Below are positions 1 to 7,703 of a stretch of DNA of 28,815 nucleotides, piece after piece; the stretch's first letter is position 1; each line of letters opens with the position of its first letter. Where the stretch lies: contig JBIOYL010000044.1 in NCBI GenBank assembly GCA_044870185.1, positions 1 through 28,815 on the forward strand, written 5' to 3'. A program made the position numbers and the translations under genes. The notes under the pieces were generated by a model. The model was not told where the DNA came from, ran no database searches, and worked only from the letters and a program-made list of their open reading frames with translations. The stretch comes from JBIOYL01 sp044870185 (lineage in GTDB: Bacteria; Actinomycetota; CALGFH01).

Positions 1-1
1 G

Positions 2-241
2 CTGGGAAGAGCACGACCAGCGGCCCTGCCCGGCCGGGTCATCGCGGCGGATGTCTTTCAGTTCGGCGGACTGGTCGGTATAGCGCACGGTCACCCGGTG
101 GGTCTGCCAGGCGGTGCGGCGGTGCTCGAGCGCGCCGTTGTCCAGCTGCCGGTGATCGTCCAGCATGGCGGTCAGCGCCCCGGTTTGCTTGCTGGTGGGG
201 CGCAGGGGGAACTTGGAGGCGCGTCGCATGGCCCGGATCAT
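2..241 (-). CDS. tnpB: TnpB RNA-guided nuclease, N-terminal part (partial at window edge)
   Basis: About 80 residues are visible from an ATG at 241 running off the left edge. The sequence has the usual TnpB opening: a basic KFPLRPTSKQTGAL stretch, LDDHRQLDNGALEHRRTAW, then the RYTDQSAELKDIR segment and a GRWSCSS end. This is the N-terminal domain that precedes the RuvC-like nuclease core; the catalytic residues lie outside the window. A second in-frame ATG at codon 5 could also be used. TnpB is an RNA-guided nuclease that helps its element persist. The partial at 28384-28815 supplies the C-terminal end of a tnpB in the same orientation. The two pieces may be from two copies or from one copy split by a gap; the central residues are missing in either case. 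Confidence 0.85.
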   Translation of the reverse strand, partial: MIRAMRRASKFPLRPTSKQTGALTAMLDDHRQLDNGALEHRRTAWQTHRVTVRYTDQSAELKDIRRDDPAGQGRWSCSSQ

Positions 242-314
242 CGCAGCTGGCTGTGCCGGTGTGTGGTCAACCGCAGTGATTGTGGATTGCGAAGGGAGTG
301 GAGCGCCGATTCCT

Positions 315-334
315 CTGCCGCCTCAAGGCGGCAG
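315..334. repeat. left-end hairpin of the IS element
   Basis: Perfect 8-bp stem, ctgccgcc and ggcggcag, with the loop tcaa. Read on the minus strand it shares the pattern ctg(c/t)cgcctt(g/c)aggcg(g/a)cagagga with the hairpin at 28360-28379. It lies about 75 nt upstream of the tnpB start, where IS605-family elements carry the left-end hairpin recognised by TnpA. Confidence 0.6.
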
Positions 335-349
335 TCCCCTCGGCGCGTC

Positions 350-1165
350 ATGATGGAGCGGCGCAGGCTCGGCGCGGACGGGTTCGATGTGCCGGTCGTC
401 GGGATGGGCACCTGGCACACGTTCGACGTGCGCGGCGCCAGGGCGGAGGCGACCGCGCGCTCGATCGTGACCGAGGCGCTGGCGGCCGGCGCCAGCCTGT
501 TCGACTCCTCGCCGATGTACGGCCGGGCGGAGCGGGTGCTCGGGGAGGCGCTGCGCGGGCGCCGCGACGAGGCGCTGGTGGCCACCAAGGTGTGGACACC
601 CGACGACGACGAGGCCGAGCGGCAGATGTCGGCCTCGCTGCGCTACGCGGGCGGCCGCATCGACCTGTACCAGGTGCACAACCTGGTCGCCTGGCCACGC
701 CGGCTGGAGGCGCTCGAGCGGCTCCGCGACCAGGGGCTGGTGCGCGCGGTCGGCGCCACCCACCACGCGGCCGACGCCTTCGACGAGCTCGCCCGCGTCA
801 TGCACAGCGGCCGGGTGAGTGCGGTCCAGGTGCCCTACAACCCGCGCCAGCGCGAGGTCGAGCGCATGGTGCTGCCGCTGGCCGCCGAGCTCGGCATCGG
901 CGTGGTGCTCATGCGTCCGTTCGGCCAGGGGGCGCTCATGCGGCGGCCGCCCCGCCCGGCCGACCTGGCCCCGCTCGCCCACTTCGGGGTGGCCACCTGG
1001 GCGCAGGCGCTGCTGAAGTGGGGCCTGTCCGACCCGCGCTGCACGGTCGCCATCCCGGCCACCTCGCGTCCGGGCCGGATGACCGAGAACGCCGCCGCCG
1101 GCGACCCGCCCTGGTTCGGCCCGGCCGAGCGCGCCCTGGTCTCCCGTCTGGCCGGCGGCTGGTGA
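350..1165 (+). CDS. aldo/keto reductase
   Basis: A 271-residue aldo/keto reductase, an NAD(P)H-dependent carbonyl reductase with a TIM barrel. The catalytic tetrad is complete: D52 and Y57 in FDSSPMYG, K80 in VATKVW and H110 in LYQVHNL. The N-terminal MMERRRLGADGFDVPVVGMG matches the usual first strand of the family, so the protein looks complete although the IS end lies only a few bases upstream. ATG at 350 and at 353 are both possible; neither has a clear ribosome binding site. The native promoter may have been displaced by the IS, so expression may come from the element or be lost. The substrate cannot be told from sequence. The C-terminal half is less like classical family members than the N-terminal half. 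Confidence 0.88.
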   Translation: MMERRRLGADGFDVPVVGMGTWHTFDVRGARAEATARSIVTEALAAGASLFDSSPMYGRAERVLGEALRGRRDEALVATKVWTPDDDEAERQMSASLRYAGGRIDLYQVHNLVAWPRRLEALERLRDQGLVRAVGATHHAADAFDELARVMHSGRVSAVQVPYNPRQREVERMVLPLAAELGIGVVLMRPFGQGALMRRPPRPADLAPLAHFGVATWAQALLKWGLSDPRCTVAIPATSRPGRMTENAAAGDPPWFGPAERALVSRLAGGW

Positions 1166-1216
1166 GGCGCCCAGGCACCGGTCGCCGGCCGGCAGGCCAC
1201 GCGATCCGGGGTGCGC

Positions 1217-1222
1217 TACCCT
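1217..1222 (+). promoter_or_regulatory. possible -10 element before the helicase operon
   Basis: TACCCT fits the TAnnnT actinobacterial -10 pattern and would give a leader of about 70 nt before the GTG at 1298. No convincing -35 element is visible, so this is a weak call. Confidence 0.3.
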
Positions 1223-1297
1223 CGAGGGATTGACCCCGGACCCTGCCGGGACCCCGGCCGGCAGGGCCTCGACCCCGACCCAGACGTGGAGGACCCC

Positions 1298-3673
1298 GTG
1301 CCCGGTTACGCGGCGACGCTGGCGGCGCTCGGCGATGCCGAGCTGGACGGCATGCTGCGGCGCCGGCCGGACCTGGTCACCGGCACCCCGCCGGCCTCCT
1401 TCGCCGAGCTGGCCAGCCGGGCCGGCACGCCGGCGTCGCTGGCCGCCGCGCTGCGCACGCTGGACCTCGGCGCCCTGCAGCTCGCCGAGCTGCTCGCGGT
1501 CGTGGGCCTGCCCACCACCGTCGACCGGCTGGCCCGCGCGGCCGGCCCCGCGCTCAGCCGTGCGGCGCTGCGCCGCGGCCTCGACCGGCTCGCCGAGCTC
1601 GGCATCGCGCTGCCCGCCGGCGACGGGCAGCTGGTCGGCCCGCGCGGGCTGGGCGTCCCGTTCGGCAGGCCGGGCGGGCTCGGCCCGTCCGTCGCCGAGC
1701 TGGCCACGGTGGGGGTCACGGTCGACCAGCTCACCGCCATCGCGACCAGCCTCGGCGTCGCCGAGCGGCCCTCGCGCAAGGCGGACCTGGTCCGGGTCGT
1801 CGCCGCTGCCCTGTCCGACCCCGCCGTGGTGCGGCAGGTGCTCGCCGGGGCCGATGCGGCCGCGCGCAGCCTGCTCGAGCAGGCCCTGGCCGCGCCCGGA
1901 CCGATCACCGTCTACGGGGTCGGCTACGGCCGCTACGCCGGCTACGCCGACGCCGCGCCGGCCACCTGGCTGCTCGGCCACGGGCTGCTCCTGCCGGCCA
2001 GCTACGACCAGTTCGTAGTGCCCCGCGAGGCGGTCCTGGCCCTGCGGGGCGGGCTGGTGTTCGGCGACTGGCCCGAGGAGCCGGCGCTGCCGGCCCCGGA
2101 GCCGTTCCCGGACGCCGCCCCGCTGGCCGGCGCCGGGGCCCTGCGGGCCGTGGTCGCCGCCGAGGGGATCGTCACCCGGCTGGACCGTGCGCCCCTGCCA
2201 CTGATCCAGGCCGGCACGGTCGCCGTCCGCGACGTGCGCCGCCTGGCCGCCGAGGTCGACGTCGGCGAGGACGAGGTCGGCCTGCTGATCGACCTGCTGG
2301 CCGCCGCCGGGATCGTCACGGTCGGCGGCCCGTGGGAGCAGCGCGCGCTCGGGCTGCGGGCCGAGGCCGACGACTGGCTGGCCGCGTCGCGGGCCCGGCG
2401 CTGGGCCGAGCTGGCCGTGGCCTGGCGGGAGACCGACCTCGTCCTCGAGGACCACCTGCTCGCCCGGCACGGGCTGGCCGTGGCCGGCGCCGACGGCGTC
2501 CGCCCGCTGGCCGGCCGCCACCTGTCCGAGGCGGCCGCCCGCCGCCGGAGCCTGCTCGGGCTGCTGGCCGGCCTGGCCGAGCAGCCCGGCCTGCCCCAGG
2601 GTGCCGGCCCGCCGCAGCCTGCCGGCGTGGCCGGCGAGCGCCTGGGCGCGCTGCTCGCCTGGCGCCAGCCGACGCTGTGGAGCGGCCGCAACGACGGCCT
2701 CGACCGGGTCGTCGTCGAGGCCGCCGTCCTGCTCGGGCTGGCCGCCGCCGCCCAGGGCCGGGTCGCGGCCGGCCCGGCCGCGGCGGCCTGGGTCAGCGGC
2801 GCCGGGCCGGCCGAGCTGGCGGCGGCGATGGCCGGCATCCTGCCCGAGGGGGCGGCCCGCTTCCTGGTCGCCGGTGATCTCACGGTCGTCGCCCCGGGCG
2901 GGCTGGCGCCGGCCGTCGAGGCCCGCCTGGCCACCATGGCGACCCGGGAGTCCGGCGGGGGGGCGGCGACCTGGCGGATCGACCAGCACAGCGTCCGCCG
3001 GGCCCTCGACGGGGGCCTGGCCGCCGCCGACGTGGTCGGCTTCCTGCGCGCCCACTCCGACACGCCGCTGCCGCAGGCGCTCGAGTACCTGGTCGCCGAC
3101 GTGGCCCGCCGCCACGGCCGGGTCCGGGTCGGGGAGGCCAGCACCTACCTGCGCGGCGACGCGGCCGTGATCGCCGGGCTGGTCCGCTCGGGGACCGGGC
3201 GCCGGCTCGGTCTGCGCGAGCTCGCACCCGGCGTGGCCGTGACCGGCAGGCCACAGCGCGAGCTGCTCGGCGCGCTGCGCAAGGCGGGCGAGTCGGCGGT
3301 GGGCGAGGACGCCCAGGGCAACGCCCGCCGCGAGGCCGGTACGCCCGTCCGCTACCCGGCGCGGGCGGGCAGCGACGAGCTGGCCCGCCGGCGGACCGGC
3401 GAGTTCGCCGCCGTCGCCGACCCGGCCCGGATCGTCGCCCGCCTGCGCGCCAGCGCGGCCAGGAGCGCCGTCGCCGACCCACCGGGCGCGGGCACGACCC
3501 CACCGGGCGCTGGCACGACCCCGGCCAAGGTCACCGAGCTGGCCCGCCGGGCGGCCGAGCGGCGCAGCCCCATCGCGCCGGCCCACGGCGTCGACCCGGA
3601 CCGCCGCGGCCGGCCCAGCCCCGACCCGGCCCCCATCCGGTGGGCGCGCGACCTGGACGGGCGCCGTGGCTGA
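1298..3673 (+). CDS. helicase-associated protein (Helicase_C_3-type), partner of the XPB helicase
   Basis: A large (791-residue) protein very rich in Ala, Leu and Gly, beginning MPGYAATLAALGDAELDGML. The start is the GTG at 1298, chosen because GGAGGA lies 5 nt upstream; upstream in-frame starts lack this. It resembles the actinobacterial helicase-associated domain proteins encoded next to XPB helicases, as in the Mycobacterium tuberculosis Rv0862c-Rv0861c pair. The N-terminal two thirds look like repeated winged-helix units. The C-terminal region around residues 550-700 carries the domain resembling the helicase C-terminal lobe. No Walker A motif is visible, so it is not itself an ATPase. 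The tail has a low-complexity segment with two 21-nt tandem copies (3480-3521). It overlaps the next gene by 8 nt, implying translational coupling and a role in DNA repair or unwinding. Confidence 0.82.
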   Translation: MPGYAATLAALGDAELDGMLRRRPDLVTGTPPASFAELASRAGTPASLAAALRTLDLGALQLAELLAVVGLPTTVDRLARAAGPALSRAALRRGLDRLAELGIALPAGDGQLVGPRGLGVPFGRPGGLGPSVAELATVGVTVDQLTAIATSLGVAERPSRKADLVRVVAAALSDPAVVRQVLAGADAAARSLLEQALAAPGPITVYGVGYGRYAGYADAAPATWLLGHGLLLPASYDQFVVPREAVLALRGGLVFGDWPEEPALPAPEPFPDAAPLAGAGALRAVVAAEGIVTRLDRAPLPLIQAGTVAVRDVRRLAAEVDVGEDEVGLLIDLLAAAGIVTVGGPWEQRALGLRAEADDWLAASRARRWAELAVAWRETDLVLEDHLLARHGLAVAGADGVRPLAGRHLSEAAARRRSLLGLLAGLAEQPGLPQGAGPPQPAGVAGERLGALLAWRQPTLWSGRNDGLDRVVVEAAVLLGLAAAAQGRVAAGPAAAAWVSGAGPAELAAAMAGILPEGAARFLVAGDLTVVAPGGLAPAVEARLATMATRESGGGAATWRIDQHSVRRALDGGLAAADVVGFLRAHSDTPLPQALEYLVADVARRHGRVRVGEASTYLRGDAAVIAGLVRSGTGRRLGLRELAPGVAVTGRPQRELLGALRKAGESAVGEDAQGNARREAGTPVRYPARAGSDELARRRTGEFAAVADPARIVARLRASAARSAVADPPGAGTTPPGAGTTPAKVTELARRAAERRSPIAPAHGVDPDRRGRPSPDPAPIRWARDLDGRRG

Positions 3674-5414
3674 CGGCGCCCTGATCGTCCAGAGCGACTC
3701 GAGCGTGCTGCTCGAGGTGGACCATCCGAAGGCGGAGGCGGCCCGGGTCGCGATCGCGCCCTTCGCGGAGCTGGAGAAGAGCCCCGAGCACGTCCACACC
3801 TACCGGCTCACCGCGCTGGCCCTGTGGAACGCGCGCGCCGCCGGCCTGACCACCGACGAGGTCATCGGCGCCCTGGTCGAGCACTCCCGCTACCCGGTGC
3901 CGCCTGGCCTGCTCGCCAACCTCACCGAGACCATGGGCCGCTACGGCCGGCTCGTGCTGCTGGCCGAGGGCGAGACGCTCGTGCTCGGCTCGACCGACCC
4001 GGCCGTGCTCGAGGAGGTCGTGCGGGCCCGCAAGGTCGCGCCGCTGCTCGGCCGCCGGCTCGGCCCCGACCGGGTCGAGGTGCCGCTGGGCGAGCGCGGC
4101 CGGCTCAAGCAGGCCCTGCTCGCCCTGGGCTGGCCGGCCGACGACCGCGCCGGCTACGTGGAGGGCGCGCCGCTGCCGGTCGCGGTCCGCCCGACCCACG
4201 TCGGCAGCGGCGAGCCGTTCGCGCTGCGCCGCTACCAGCACGAGGCGGTCGCCGCCTTTGCGGCCGCCGGCTCGGGCGTGATCGTGCTGCCCTGCGGCGC
4301 CGGCAAGACGCTGGTGGGGATCGGCGCCATCGCCGCGGTCGGCGCCCGCACCCTGGTGCTGGTCACCTCGACGCTGGCCATCCGGCAGTGGCGGGACGAG
4401 CTGCTGGCCCGCACCACCCTCGACTCCGGGCAGGTCGGCGAGTACTCGGGCGCCCGCAAGGACGTCGCGCCGGTGACCATCGCCAGCTACCAGGTGCTCA
4501 CCACCCGCCGCAAGGGCGCCTACCCCCACCTGGACCTGCTGGGCCGCCAGGAGTGGGGGCTGATCGTCTACGACGAGGTGCACCTGCTGCCCGCGCCGGT
4601 GTTCCGCATGACCGCCGAGATCCAGGCCCGCCGCCGCCTCGGCCTCACCGCCACCCTGGTCCGCGAGGACGGGCGCGAGGGCGACGTGTTCAGCCTGATC
4701 GGCCCCAAGCGCTACGACGTGCCCTGGCGGGACCTGGAGGACCAGGGCTGGGTGGCGACCGCCGACTGCGTCGAGGTGCGGGTCAGCCTGACCGACGAGG
4801 AGCGCATGGACTACGCCCTGGCCGAGCCGGACCAGCGCTACCGCGCGGCGGCCACCGCCCGGTCGAAGCTGGCCGTGGTGCAGCGCCTGGCCGACGCGCA
4901 CGCCGGCGACCTGGTGCTGGTCATCGGCCAGTACCTCGACCAGCTCGAGGTGCTCGGCCGCCTGCTCGGCGCCCCGGTCATCACCGGCGCCACGCCGGTG
5001 CGTGAGCGCGAGCGGCTGTTCGCCGCCTTCCGCACCGGCGAGCTGCGCCGGCTGGTCGTGTCCAAGGTGGCCAACTTCTCGATCGACCTGCCCGAGGCGA
5101 ACGTGGCTATCCAGGTGTCGGGCACCTTCGGCAGCCGCCAGGAGGAGGCGCAGCGGCTCGGCCGCATCCTGCGCCCCAAGGCCGACGGCGGCCGCGCCCG
5201 CTTCTACACGGTCGTCGCGCGCGACACCAACGACACCGAGTACGCCCAGCGGCGCCAGCGTTTCCTGGCCGAGCAGGGCTACGCCTACCAGCTCATCGAC
5301 GCCGAGGCGGTGCTGGCCGGCGGCGAGCTGCCGCCGTTTGCGTCCGGCACGGCGGACGGCCTGCCGGACGGCCGCCCCCACCTGCGCCTGATCGAGGGCG
5401 GCCGGGCCGGCTGA
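3666..5414 (+). CDS. XPB/ERCC3-type superfamily 2 DNA helicase
   Basis: A 582-residue DNA-dependent ATPase and 3'-5' helicase of the XPB family, expected to act in DNA repair. Visible motifs are Walker A PCGAGKT (K214), the DEVH box at 303-306, GLTATLVREDGRE (motif III region), and motif VI QRLGRILRPK at 496-505. The N-terminal 170 residues match the helicase-associated domain of bacterial XPB proteins (HTYRLTALALWNARAAG), followed by the core (ALRRYQHEAVAAF, a Q-like motif). Length is normal for bacterial XPB. The GTG start lies inside the end of the preceding gene. The final 35 residues are a Gly/Ala/Pro-rich tail. Confidence 0.95.
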   Translation: MADGALIVQSDSSVLLEVDHPKAEAARVAIAPFAELEKSPEHVHTYRLTALALWNARAAGLTTDEVIGALVEHSRYPVPPGLLANLTETMGRYGRLVLLAEGETLVLGSTDPAVLEEVVRARKVAPLLGRRLGPDRVEVPLGERGRLKQALLALGWPADDRAGYVEGAPLPVAVRPTHVGSGEPFALRRYQHEAVAAFAAAGSGVIVLPCGAGKTLVGIGAIAAVGARTLVLVTSTLAIRQWRDELLARTTLDSGQVGEYSGARKDVAPVTIASYQVLTTRRKGAYPHLDLLGRQEWGLIVYDEVHLLPAPVFRMTAEIQARRRLGLTATLVREDGREGDVFSLIGPKRYDVPWRDLEDQGWVATADCVEVRVSLTDEERMDYALAEPDQRYRAAATARSKLAVVQRLADAHAGDLVLVIGQYLDQLEVLGRLLGAPVITGATPVRERERLFAAFRTGELRRLVVSKVANFSIDLPEANVAIQVSGTFGSRQEEAQRLGRILRPKADGGRARFYTVVARDTNDTEYAQRRQRFLAEQGYAYQLIDAEAVLAGGELPPFASGTADGLPDGRPHLRLIEGGRAG

Positions 5415-5495
5415 GCCGCCGGGCCCGCAGCCACGCCGGGCTGCCGTGCTGGCGGGTGGCCGGCCGCGCCGTACTGGCGGAGCGCCCCGCCGGAG

Positions 5496-5512
5496 CGATG
5501 GGCGCACCATCG
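5496..5512. terminator. weak hairpin between convergent genes
   Basis: cgatgg and ccatcg pair around a 5-nt loop in the 108-nt gap between the convergent XPB and vapC stop codons. There is no T tract. It could be a bidirectional end signal but the stem is short. Confidence 0.25.
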
Positions 5513-5522
5513 GTCCGCCGCG

Positions 5523-5906
5523 TCAGCGGGGAACGACCGTGACGAGGCATCCGACCCCGGGGGCGCGACCGAGCCGCCCGTCGCCGGTCAGCAGCGGGCA
5601 GTCGAGCTGCTCGGCCAGCGCCACGTACGAGGCGTCGTAGGCGGATAGGTTGGCGCGAAGCTCCCAGACGCGGCTCAGGACGGCGAAGACCGGATAGCGG
5701 ATCATGCCCAGGTGCCGCCAGGTGTCGAGGGCGGCCCAGCCGGCGTCCGGGCCGAGCTGGCCACCGGCGACGTAACGGCGAAGGCCGTTGGCGATCTCGG
5801 CGTCGATCAGGTGCGGGACGTGGAGCTGCTCGGCGGCGAGCGCTCGACGGGCAGGGCCGGCGTTCAGCAGCGCCGTCAAGGCCGCCGACGCATCGACCAC
5901 GATCAT
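5523..5906 (-). CDS. vapC: VapC-type PIN-domain toxin (pair 1)
   Basis: A 127-residue PIN-domain ribonuclease, the toxin of a type II VapBC system. The acidic site is complete: D5 in MIVVDAS, E37 in DAEIANGL, D91 in YDASYVALAE and D109 in LLTGDGRL. The ATG start overlaps the stop of the antitoxin gene by ATGA, the usual vapBC arrangement. It is the last gene of the minus-strand block that begins at 9095. RNA target unknown. Confidence 0.93.
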   Translation of the reverse strand: MIVVDASAALTALLNAGPARRALAAEQLHVPHLIDAEIANGLRRYVAGGQLGPDAGWAALDTWRHLGMIRYPVFAVLSRVWELRANLSAYDASYVALAEQLDCPLLTGDGRLGRAPGVGCLVTVVPR

Positions 5907-6124
5907 CGGTCGGCGCGGTCGGCCTCCAGGTCGGCCACGATCCCCGCCACGTCAACGCCCAGGTCGGGCAATGCCCCAAGCAGGCTGGGGTTGTCCGCCC
6001 GGCGGGAGACCTCCGCCAGTTCCCGCACCGCGACGGCGTTGACCGACATCCCCTCGTTGGCGGCCAGCCGCTCGAGCCGCTCGACCACCTCGTCCGGGAC
6101 GTTTCGCAGATACAGTGTCCTCAT
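5903..6124 (-). CDS. vapB: VapB-type antitoxin (pair 1)
   Basis: A 73-residue antitoxin starting MRTLYLRNVPDEVVERLERL, which is the strand-helix part of a ribbon-helix-helix DNA-binding domain, then NEGMSVNAVAVREL (second helix). The C-terminal acidic tail (GIVADLEADRADR) would bind and block the PIN toxin. The start at 6124 is supported by the RHH opening and by a TAGCAT hexamer 8 nt upstream. It probably represses its own operon. Confidence 0.9.
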   Translation of the reverse strand: MRTLYLRNVPDEVVERLERLAANEGMSVNAVAVRELAEVSRRADNPSLLGALPDLGVDVAGIVADLEADRADR

Positions 6125-6132
6125 GTCGCAGA

Positions 6133-6138
6133 ATGCTA
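6133..6138 (-). promoter_or_regulatory. candidate -10 element for vapBC pair 1
   Basis: TAGCAT on the minus strand, 8 nt before the vapB ATG, would give a leaderless or near-leaderless transcript. The region just upstream is unusually AT-rich for this window and contains the interrupted palindrome ttgc-gatcat-gcaa, a possible operator. Confidence 0.4.
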
Positions 6139-6186
6139 GCAGATTGCTTGCGATCATGCAATGCTTGACCGAGGTGCTTGGCACTC

Positions 6187-6213
6187 CCTTGCCGGCGATG
6201 AATGCCGGCAAGG
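6187..6213 (-). terminator. strong hairpin after the cyclase gene
   Basis: Perfect 10-bp stem (ccttgccggc / gccggcaagg) with a 7-nt loop, located between the stop of the cyclase gene at 6247 and the vapBC promoter. It has no T tract, so it could be an intrinsic-like terminator of the high-GC type or an RNA end stabiliser. Confidence 0.5.
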
Positions 6214-6246
6214 AGCACCGGTCTCCGACTCCGACCGGGTGGCACC

Positions 6247-7605
6247 TCACGGCCCGGGGGGCACGACCGCAAACAGCTGCCAGCGGCCTTCCACGCCCTT
6301 CAACGTATGGGTGCCGCGGTCGGCCAGCACCACGTCGGAGCCGACCACCAGGTCCCGCACGGTCCTGGAGGCCAGGATCTCCCCCGGCCCGGCCAGCGCC
6401 ATCACCCGCGCCGCGATGTGCACCGCCAGCCCGCCCACGTCGCCGTCGCGCAGCTCGACCTCGCCGGTGTGCAGCCCCGCCCGGATGACGACGCCGATCC
6501 CACCCAGCTCGTCGCCGAGCGCGGCCGCGCAGCCGATCGCACGCCCGGGGCCGTCGAAGGTGGCCAGGATCCCGTCCCCGGTGGTGTTGACCAGGCGGCC
6601 GCCCCACTGCTCGACCAGCCGGCGGGCCAGCTCGTCGTGGACGTCCAGCAGCTCGCGCCAGCGCCGGTCGCCCAGGTCCGCGGCTTGCTCGGTGGAGTCG
6701 ACGATGTCGGTGAACAGCACCGTCGCCAGCGCCCGGGTGGGCCGCCCCCCAAGCCGGCGGACCCCGACCAGGAACTCCTCGATGCGGTCGAGCACGAGGT
6801 CTGGCCGCTCCCACAGCAGCGGCAGGTCGCCCGGCAGCTCGACCAGCCTCGCCCCGTTGATGTGCTCGGCCAGGTAGCGGCCATGTGACACGGGCAGGAA
6901 CTGGAAGTCGGTGTGGTGCAGCACCAGCGTGGGCGCCTGGATCAGCGGCAGGAGGGGGCGGACGTCGACCTCCAGCAGGGCCTGCAGGTGGGCCCGCACC
7001 ACCCGCGGGCTGGCGATGGCCCGCTGCAGCCGCGCGGACCAGCGCAGGAACCGTTGGTCGCCGGCTCGGCTGGGCGTGTTGATGCCGGCGATCGCCTCGG
7101 TGCCCCACAGCTCCTCGGCGCGGTCGATCATCGTCTTGGCGGTCTCGGGCGCGACCCCGATGGGGTAGTCGTCGGCCACCAGATAGCGGGCGGTGGCATC
7201 GGCCAGGACGAGCGCGCTGATGCGCTCCGGCCGGGTCCCGGCGACGGCCAGCGCCATCGGGCCGGCCTCGGGACCCGCCGCGATCAGCGCGGCCTGCCGG
7301 GAGCCGACCGTGTCCATGACCGCGAGCAGCTCCTCGGCGTAGGCCTCCCACGGCGGCAGCGGGTCGGGTGGCAGCGGGTCGGAGGCGCCGGTGCCGCGCC
7401 GGTCGAAGCGGATCAGCCGGCTGAACGACGCGAGCCGGCGCAGGAACAGCGCGATCTGCGGGTCCTCCCAGACCAGGTCGACATGGCTGAAGCTGCCCAT
7501 GGTCAGCACCAGGTCGGGCGGCCCCTGCCCGAGCACCTGATAGGCAAGTCGATCCGGTCCCAGCCGCGCGTACTTCGTCGGCGGCGGTACGGCCTCTCCA
7601 GCCAC
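6247..7605 (-). CDS. alpha/beta-hydrolase-fold / class III nucleotidyl cyclase fusion
   Basis: A 452-residue two-domain protein. Residues 10-285 have an alpha/beta hydrolase fold. Residues 290-452 form a class III adenylate/guanylate cyclase domain: FTDIVDST with metal-binding D300, TTGDGILATFDGP with D344, GDVGG with D389, and VHIAAR with R400. The usual nucleophile elbow (G-x-S-E-G-G-P in relatives) reads AGPEAGP, so Pro112 replaces the serine. The hydrolase part is therefore probably a non-catalytic sensor. In the cyclase, N340 stands where a lysine often contacts adenine and H396 where an Asn is usual, so activity and substrate are uncertain. The start is GTG 7605 because GAAGGGG lies 6 nt upstream; an in-frame GTG at 7683 is less likely. 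It lies 98 nt downstream of the methyltransferase gene. Confidence 0.9.
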   Translation of the reverse strand: MAGEAVPPPTKYARLGPDRLAYQVLGQGPPDLVLTMGSFSHVDLVWEDPQIALFLRRLASFSRLIRFDRRGTGASDPLPPDPLPPWEAYAEELLAVMDTVGSRQAALIAAGPEAGPMALAVAGTRPERISALVLADATARYLVADDYPIGVAPETAKTMIDRAEELWGTEAIAGINTPSRAGDQRFLRWSARLQRAIASPRVVRAHLQALLEVDVRPLLPLIQAPTLVLHHTDFQFLPVSHGRYLAEHINGARLVELPGDLPLLWERPDLVLDRIEEFLVGVRRLGGRPTRALATVLFTDIVDSTEQAADLGDRRWRELLDVHDELARRLVEQWGGRLVNTTGDGILATFDGPGRAIGCAAALGDELGGIGVVIRAGLHTGEVELRDGDVGGLAVHIAARVMALAGPGEILASRTVRDLVVGSDVVLADRGTHTLKGVEGRWQLFAVVPPGP

Positions 7606-7703
7606 TGGCGACCCCTTCGGACACTCGGCCCGCCCTGGCAGTCCAGCGAGACCGCCCTGGGCGGTCCAGCGAGCTACGGGCACCCGTGCATGCTACGGGC
7701 AGC

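Larger units (their letters stand above)
1..348 (-). mobile_element. IS200/IS605-like element, left-end part, cut by the window edge
   Basis: The segment holds the 5' part of a minus-strand tnpB gene and, upstream of it, a hairpin (315-334) that closely matches the hairpin just downstream of the tnpB 3' end at 28360-28379. Paired subterminal hairpins at both ends are typical of IS200/IS605-family elements. No tnpA transposase is visible here. The outer boundary is placed just before the aldo/keto reductase start at 350; it is approximate, because the target site cannot be checked without an empty site. Confidence 0.7.

Noticed and set aside
323..3799. Minus-strand 1158-codon open frame
   Set aside because: It is antisense to the reductase, helicase-associated and XPB genes; its composition (G/R/A/P with no domain) is what GC-rich antisense frames give.
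3531..5510. Minus-strand 659-codon open frame
   Set aside because: Antisense shadow of the XPB helicase gene, with no recognisable domain.
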